In this document: positions 6,143 to 9,989 of the stretch, piece by piece
Position numbering within the stretch: position 1 is the stretch's first letter
How the letters are laid out: each line of letters begins with the position of its first letter
Assembly (NCBI GenBank): GCA_023458615.1
Contig: JAEWYV010000227.1
Coordinates: 1 to 9,989, forward strand
Length of the DNA: 9,989 nt
Direction of reading: 5' to 3'
Source of the DNA: Bacillota bacterium
Lineage (GTDB): Bacteria; Bacillota; Clostridia; Christensenellales; CAG-138
Notes under the pieces: generated by a model
Seen by the model: the letters and a program-made list of their open reading frames with translations, nothing else
Told to the model about the DNA's origin: nothing
The model's database searches: none
Translations under genes and position numbers: made by a program

Positions 6143-7432
6143 TCAGTCGCGCTGATTACTCTCTACCTTAACAGGAATGCCGAGCTTAACCAGCCGTGTG
6201 AAGAATTCGCGTTCCAGCCAGGGCTCCGCAATGGTGCGCGTAAAATTGATTCGGAGCCGCCCGTTATAGGTCAGTGCGGCGGCGCAAACACGGTTATCCG
6301 CCAGCGGGCCTAAAATAAAGTCCATGCGGCGGACATACTGCACCATCTCATCCGGCAGTTTGGAAACACCGAGGTTACTCAGCGTTGTGGAGGAGAGCAC
6401 ATCGCCCACTTGCGAATAAACATACTTGAGCGCCATATTCTTGATGAACAGTGGCGTGAGGCGGAGCACGGTGTTTTGTTCCGAGCGGACGTTGGTTGTG
6501 ATCTTCATATTCAATAGCTTTGGAGAAACCTCCATCGCCAGCGTGTGGTGCACAATATTCAGCGTCTCGTCGAAGGTGTATTCGCCGAGGCGCGGGTCAA
6601 TACCGATATTGGCATAGTTTGCAAAATTACGAAGGGTCTTGCTTGGAAAGACATTTCTAAGATTGATGGGAACCGAAAGCTTCACCGGTTTGTAGGCGTG
6701 AATGCTGGGTACACGCCGCCGCTGGATGGCGTCTACGGAGAGAATCAGCGCCGCAACGAGATACTCCGTTACGCTAACGCCCTTCTCGCGCGCTTTTGCG
6801 CGGACATCCTCGGCGTTCATGGAGCCGGTAATGATGTGCACAAATCCGTTGCGCTCGTCCGTACCCTTGATGTGAAAGGCCTTGACCTCTTTGCGGGACT
6901 GGGTCACCTTGCCGGAATGTACGGCAAAGCTATCCTCTGCTTCCTCCGGACGCGGATCTTCGGAACAATCCAGCACCCGATCTCCGCGCGGAATGACCAC
7001 GCCATATTTCAGGCGTAGATATTCGGCAACCAGCGTTTGCAGAAAAACAAGCCCGCCCGTGCCGTCTGTGAGCACATGAAAAAATTCCACCGCGATGCGG
7101 TTTTGATAGTATCGAACGCGCATGCAGAAACCATCGTTTTCGTTGATGCGCATGCGTACGCAGGGGTTCGCGACGTCCTGCTCAATCTTGGGCAAATCGT
7201 CGCTGTGCTCCAGATAAAACCAGAACAAGCCCCGCTTTAGTTTATAGGCAAACCAGGGTAGCCTTCGTAGGGTGCGCTTTTGCGCAACCTCAAGGATGTC
7301 CTCGTCAATGGGTTCTGTCAGTGTTGCGGAGATGCGGAAGAGCGCAGTCCAACTGCGGTTCATCGTCGCGGGGTAGATGAGCGCGGCATTGTCGAGCTTC
7401 ATCCATGTGGAAGATTTTTTTGTTTTAGGCAT
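6143..7432 (-). CDS. Condensation-domain-like acyltransferase (COG4908 / alcohol acetyltransferase type)
   Basis: 429 residues, soluble, no signal peptide. The core motif of the CoA-dependent acyltransferase superfamily (chloramphenicol acetyltransferase, NRPS condensation domains, alcohol acetyltransferases), H-x3-D-G, is present as HVLTDG (His119, Asp123, Gly124) after a strand (RIAVEFF), with GTGG following. Other supports are the N-terminal DNAALIYPATMNR (14-26), VPINLRNVFPSKTLRNFANY (254-273) and STTLSNLGV (348-356), the last resembling the S-N-x-G segment of the second lobe. The length fits a stand-alone two-lobe enzyme. It should transfer an acyl group from a thioester to an alcohol or amine; donor and acceptor are unknown, and no carrier protein or NRPS gene is nearby. 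The ATG has AGAAGGA (7440-7446) with 7-nt spacing. It lies 30 bp downstream of the alpha/beta hydrolase gene, so the two are almost certainly co-transcribed. Confidence 0.85.
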   Translation of the reverse strand: MPKTKKSSTWMKLDNAALIYPATMNRSWTALFRISATLTEPIDEDILEVAQKRTLRRLPWFAYKLKRGLFWFYLEHSDDLPKIEQDVANPCVRMRINENDGFCMRVRYYQNRIAVEFFHVLTDGTGGLVFLQTLVAEYLRLKYGVVIPRGDRVLDCSEDPRPEEAEDSFAVHSGKVTQSRKEVKAFHIKGTDERNGFVHIITGSMNAEDVRAKAREKGVSVTEYLVAALILSVDAIQRRRVPSIHAYKPVKLSVPINLRNVFPSKTLRNFANYANIGIDPRLGEYTFDETLNIVHHTLAMEVSPKLLNMKITTNVRSEQNTVLRLTPLFIKNMALKYVYSQVGDVLSSTTLSNLGVSKLPDEMVQYVRRMDFILGPLADNRVCAAALTYNGRLRINFTRTIAEPWLEREFFTRLVKLGIPVKVESNQRD

Positions 7433-7462
7433 AACGTATTCCTTCTGCCGTTAAATTCAGGA

Positions 7463-8383
7463 TTATTTGGGTTCTTCTTCTGCAAGACCGAGGTGGGAGC
7501 GCAGGAAAAGACCCATCTCCTCGAGTGCTTGCTTGCCCTCTGGTGTACCGTAGAGCGGATACACGTGCCACATGCCGTCTGCGATGACAAGCGTGCTGTC
7601 CACGTTGGCTTGCTTGAGCTTCTTTTGTACGGTTTTTGCGTCCGAGAGCAAAATCTCGTCCCCACCGGCAAAGAGCAGCGTTGGCGGAAAGCCGTTATAG
7701 TCGCCAAAGACGGGCGAGACATATGCCTCGGTCTCGTGTCCGGCGGCATAGGCAATTGCATAGTACGCGAGCGACTCGCGAATGAGCGAGGGATCGCGGC
7801 GGATATTGTTGTTATAGGAGGAACCGGAGAGCGTTAAGTCCGTCCACGGTGAGATTGCGACAATGCAGGCGGGCAGGGGTTTTCCCTCGTCCCGAATGCG
7901 AAGCGTGAGGCTCAGCGCAAGACCGCCACCTGCGCTCTCGCCCGCAATGGCGATGTGCTCCGGCAGATATCCCTGATCGAGTAGGTATTGATATGCCTCC
8001 ATCGCGTCATCCTGCGCTGCGGGGAATTTATTCTCCGGCGCGAGGCGATAGGCTACGCAAAAAATGTTCAGGCGAGTCTGCGCGGCAAGCACCGCGCCAA
8101 AGCCCTTTGCATAGTCCAGCCCGCCCGCGGTATATCCGCCGCCGTGCAGATAGAGAATCACGCGGTCACACGGGGCGACGCAGAGATTGGACGCAACATA
8201 ACACGCGGAGAACGAAGCAAATTCAACCGGTTCAAAGGTCACCTTTGTCTTGAGCAATTCCGCCGTCATGCGGCCAAGCTGATCCTGCGCCTTGCGCGCG
8301 TCCTCGATGGTTGCAAACCGCGCGAGGGGTTTGGTCATTCTCAGCTGCATTTTCAATATGCGGGTTCCGAGGTTTAAAGGCAT
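7463..8383 (-). CDS. Alpha/beta hydrolase, hormone-sensitive-lipase (HSL/Aes) type esterase
   Basis: 306 residues, no signal peptide. The HSL-type oxyanion motif is HGGGY (80-84), the nucleophile elbow is GESAGG with Ser150, the acid is Asp242 in AGGDEILLSD, and the His is His273 in GMWHVYPL. All catalytic parts are therefore present and in the usual order. LAPENKFPAAQDD (114-126) is the conserved R-L-A-P-E-x-x-F-P-A segment of the family. Residues 1-50 form a helical cap rich in Lys/Arg/Met. Members hydrolyse short-acyl esters, lipids or acetylated sugars in the cytoplasm; the substrate here is unknown. The ATG at 8383 has AGAGGA about 10 nt upstream; Met12 and Met16 are less likely alternatives. 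It is the first gene of a unit with the acyltransferase (30 bp downstream) and the zinc-ribbon protein. An esterase beside an acyltransferase suggests linked synthesis and removal of an ester. Confidence 0.92.
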   Translation of the reverse strand: MPLNLGTRILKMQLRMTKPLARFATIEDARKAQDQLGRMTAELLKTKVTFEPVEFASFSACYVASNLCVAPCDRVILYLHGGGYTAGGLDYAKGFGAVLAAQTRLNIFCVAYRLAPENKFPAAQDDAMEAYQYLLDQGYLPEHIAIAGESAGGGLALSLTLRIRDEGKPLPACIVAISPWTDLTLSGSSYNNNIRRDPSLIRESLAYYAIAYAAGHETEAYVSPVFGDYNGFPPTLLFAGGDEILLSDAKTVQKKLKQANVDSTLVIADGMWHVYPLYGTPEGKQALEEMGLFLRSHLGLAEEEPK

Positions 8384-8407
8384 GCGGGAGGGTTCCTCTC
8401 GTTTAGC

Positions 8408-8424
8408 GATACCAGTATAGTATC
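8408..8424 (-). promoter_or_regulatory. Possible promoter with inverted repeat ahead of the alpha/beta hydrolase gene
   Basis: The minus strand carries TATACT (8414-8419; 5 of 6 to -10) and, overlapping it, an extended -10 form TGTGATACT. No -35 match to TTGACA is seen at 17 bp. The -10 sits inside an inverted repeat, GATAC (8408-8412) with GTATC (8420-8424). A start near 8407 would give a leader of about 24 nt. Position makes sense for the three-gene unit, but the match is weak. Confidence 0.35.
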
Positions 8425-8515
8425 ACACTTTATCTCCTGCCGCCTTTACTTTCTTTTTATTACGCATATAGTGAACATTCCAGAGTATTTTAATGCGAGA
8501 TATTCAACTGACAGT

Positions 8516-8547
8516 TAATTAAAAAGAAGAGGGTAAAAACCCTCTTC
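8516..8547 (-). terminator. Intrinsic terminator after hit
   Basis: GAAGAGGGT and ACCCTCTTC form a perfect 9-bp stem (8526-8534 with 8539-8547) around a 4-base loop. On the minus strand it is followed directly by TTTTTAATT. It lies about 100 bp past the hit stop codon and ends the mtaB-hit unit. Confidence 0.93.
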
Positions 8548-8575
8548 CAATTTACAGTTATCGCTCAACCTGACA

Positions 8576-8598
8576 TTAGCCCGGAGGCCAGGTAAGAA
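8576..8598. repeat. Direct repeat, copy 2 (downstream copy of the hit 3' end)
   Basis: Shares the 15-base core AGCCCGGAGGCCAGG, plus AAG after one mismatch, with the 3' end of hit (8645-8667): 20 of 23 bases identical. Read on the minus strand it would also encode W-P-P-G followed by a stop (TAA), the same ending as the HIT protein. The surrounding sequence does not otherwise look like a second HIT gene. Confidence 0.85.
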
Positions 8599-8644
8599 TC
8601 TTCTGCCGAAGCGAATTTTAACGATTCGACGACTATCAATTTTC

Positions 8645-8667
8645 TCAGCCCGGAGGCCAGGCAAGCA
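8645..8667. repeat. Direct repeat, copy 1 (3' end of hit)
   Basis: Covers the last codons and TGA stop of the HIT gene (L-A-W-P-P-G-stop). The other copy starts exactly 69 bp away, at 8576. Confidence 0.85.
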
Positions 8668-8989
8668 GACGACCACCCAATATGTGAAAATGTAGGTGCG
8701 GAACGCTCTGCTGTCCGTCCCGACCGCTATTAACGACAACGCGATAGCCCGACTCATCCACACCAAGATCCTTCACGAGCTTGGAGATTACGGAATACGC
8801 GTGTCCGACGATTGCTTCGTCCTCTTCGGTGAGTTCGTTTACTCCGATGATGTGCTTTTTCGGTACGACGAGGACATGCACGGGAGACTGCGGTTCAATG
8901 TCGTGGAACGCGACGACCACATCATCCTCATACACCTTTTTGGAGGGAATCTCCCCCGCGATAATCTTGCAAAAGATGCAATTACCCAT
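8645..8989 (-). CDS. HIT-family (histidine triad) nucleotide-binding protein
   Basis: 114 residues, the usual size for a Hint-type HIT protein. It opens with the conserved CIFCKIIAGEIPSKKVYED, has VLVVPKKHI (39-47) and ends with the signature VPHLHFHILGGR, where His98, His100 and His102 form the triad. It stops with the WPPG common in bacterial members. HIT proteins of this type hydrolyse nucleoside phosphoramidates and acyl-AMPs in the cytoplasm. Cys4 and Cys7 with His46 and His98 resemble the metal site of some HIT proteins. The best ribosome binding site, GGAG (9004-9007), lies 14 nt from ATG, which is long, but no closer in-frame start fits. It follows mtaB by 52 bp on the same strand and probably shares its transcript; I recall this adjacency from other Firmicutes. 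Confidence 0.95.
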   Translation of the reverse strand: MGNCIFCKIIAGEIPSKKVYEDDVVVAFHDIEPQSPVHVLVVPKKHIIGVNELTEEDEAIVGHAYSVISKLVKDLGVDESGYRVVVNSGRDGQQSVPHLHFHILGGRLLAWPPG

Positions 8990-9041
8990 AAAAATTCTCT
9001 CAACTCCTTTTCTCTATTCTACTCCGTTTGACGGGCAAGAT

Positions 9042-9989
9042 TCAATCCAATTGCGTGCCAAATGCGGTTTCGTCCTGAAACCCTTCCAGCCGAATGCGTA
9101 CAATCTCTCCCTCTGGTGCCTGGGTCAAAACGCGAATATAGTTTCCGCTGTAGCCTGTGCCGTCGCTCTCGGCTAACACCTCTACAATGCTGCCAATCTG
9201 AGAAGTGAGGTATTGCTTCGTGAGCACTTTGCCAAGCGCAATCAGCTCTTTTGCGCGCGCTTCTTTTATCGCCTTTGGCAAATGCGCCGGCAGTGACTCG
9301 GCCTTTGTTCCCTTGCGCAGGGAAAACGGGAAAACATGCATCCGCGCAAACGCCGCCTGCCCGCAGAACGCCAGCGTCTCGCGGTGCTCCTGCTCCGTTT
9401 CGCCGGGGAATCCAGCGATGATGTCCGTGGTGATGGCGCAATCAGGCATATAGCGCCGTAACTGGGCGATGGCCTCTAAATATTCCTCTGCTGAATAGCG
9501 GCGGTTCATGCGTTGTAATACCGTGTTTGACCCGCTTTGGAGCGAGAGGTGAAACTGGCGGCAAATCTTTGTGTTCTCGCTGAGTATCTTTGCAACCGAT
9601 TCTGTGACAAACAGCGGCTCCAATGATCCCAAGCGAATACGGCGGATTCCGTCCGGCTCGCTTGCGCGGGCAATTGCATCTAGCAGGGTAATGTCCGGTT
9701 GACCCAGATCGCGACCGTAGCTTGCCAGATGGATGCCCGTGAGTACAATCTCCTGATAGCCCTCGCGAGATAGCAACGCCACCTCGCCGGAAATCTCCTC
9801 TAGCGGACGGGAACGCAGCGGCCCGCGCGCATAGGGAATGATGCAATAGGAACAAAAATTGACGCAGCCGTCCTGAATCTTCAGCGTTGCGCGGGTGCGT
9901 GAATCGCGTACGGCGGAGAGCGGTTCAAACTCGCGCATTTCGTAAATCGGGGAGACGAGCGCCTCACCCGCTTTTGTGCGCAGCGCCTC
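9042..9989 (-). CDS. mtaB: tRNA A37 methylthiotransferase MtaB, C-terminal part (cut by window edge)
   Basis: Radical SAM enzyme that converts N6-threonylcarbamoyladenosine (t6A) at position 37 of certain tRNAs to its 2-methylthio form. 315 residues are visible. The reading frame is open to the window end, so the N-terminal UPF0004 domain is missing. The radical SAM cluster is CVNFCSYC (Cys42, Cys46, Cys49 of the visible part), preceded by LKIQDG. Then come EIVLTGIHLASYG, RLGSLEP, FHLSLQSGS and RMNRRYSAEEY, then ITTDIIAGFPGETEQEH, and a C-terminal TRAM-like region (about 260-315, IVEVLAESDGTGYSGNYIRV) for RNA binding. The GIHLASYG and RLGSLEP forms favour MtaB over MiaB or RimO. All visible catalytic residues are intact. 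It is followed by hit, 52 bp downstream. Confidence 0.95.
   Translation of the reverse strand, partial: EALRTKAGEALVSPIYEMREFEPLSAVRDSRTRATLKIQDGCVNFCSYCIIPYARGPLRSRPLEEISGEVALLSREGYQEIVLTGIHLASYGRDLGQPDITLLDAIARASEPDGIRRIRLGSLEPLFVTESVAKILSENTKICRQFHLSLQSGSNTVLQRMNRRYSAEEYLEAIAQLRRYMPDCAITTDIIAGFPGETEQEHRETLAFCGQAAFARMHVFPFSLRKGTKAESLPAHLPKAIKEARAKELIALGKVLTKQYLTSQIGSIVEVLAESDGTGYSGNYIRVLTQAPEGEIVRIRLEGFQDETAFGTQLD

Larger units (their letters stand above)
5257..8424 (-). other. Three-gene transcription unit: esterase, acyltransferase, zinc-ribbon membrane protein
   Basis: The three minus-strand genes have gaps of 30 and 106 bp, each with its own ribosome binding site. A terminator closes the unit at 5257-5289, and a separate terminator (8516-8547) isolates it from hit upstream. 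A possible promoter lies at 8414-8424. I recall the same combination (COG0657-type hydrolase, COG4908 protein, DUF6320-type protein) from other Clostridia, but cannot confirm it here. The shared job is unknown. Confidence 0.7.

Noticed and set aside
8515..8766. Minus-strand 83-codon frame running through the hit 3' end and the terminator
   Set aside because: It overlaps hit in another frame, includes the terminator stem and has no ribosome binding site; it is not a gene. The repeat within it is reported separately.
1..9989. tRNA, rRNA, CRISPR, insertion sequence or prophage content
   Set aside because: I saw no cloverleaf, regularly spaced repeat array, transposase, integrase or phage structural motif on either strand.

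Overview
The window looks like a chromosomal segment from a Gram-positive, low-to-mid GC anaerobe of the Clostridia, most likely the Oscillospiraceae/Ruminococcaceae group. This is inferred from the form of LeuS and MtaB, strong GGAGG-type ribosome binding sites, a DUF4190 membrane protein, a zinc-ribbon protein of the DUF6320 type, and a COG4908-type acyltransferase beside an alpha/beta hydrolase. I see no mobile element, tRNA, rRNA or CRISPR array.

Layout from left to right. (1) 1-1471, minus: N-terminal ~60% of leuS, cut by the window edge. (2) 1472-1730: a divergent promoter region. A good leuS promoter has a perfect 16-bp palindrome over its -10, and a good plus-strand promoter serves the next gene. 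(3) 1731-3056, plus: a small DUF4190-type membrane protein, then an Lgt-family (prolipoprotein diacylglyceryl transferase) gene with an unusual active-site signature, ending in a strong, apparently bidirectional terminator at 3080-3116. (4) 3191-5167, minus: a 658-residue exported protein with an uncharacterised N-terminal half and a divergent GH5-like glycoside hydrolase C-terminal half. (5) 5323-8383, minus: alpha/beta hydrolase, HxxxDG acyltransferase and zinc-ribbon six-TM protein, in that transcriptional order. Terminators at both ends mark this off as one transcription unit. (6) 8645-9989, minus: mtaB (3' part only) followed by a HIT-family gene, ending in a strong terminator at 8516-8547.

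How the genes work together. The leuS and mtaB-hit ends are translation housekeeping: tRNA charging, tRNA A37 methylthiolation, and nucleotide phosphoramidate hydrolysis. The middle is envelope-oriented: a membrane protein, an Lgt-like enzyme, and a secreted or lipid-anchored GH5-like protein. The three-gene unit at 5323-8383 is the best candidate for an undescribed system. It pairs an enzyme that should cleave esters with one that should make esters or amides, plus a zinc-ribbon membrane protein that could be their anchor or sensor. Its substrate cannot be read from the sequence.

Other points worth a second look are the operator-like leuS palindrome, the replaced catalytic residues in the Lgt-like and GH5-like proteins, and a short direct repeat that duplicates the 3' end of the HIT gene 69 bp downstream of itself.
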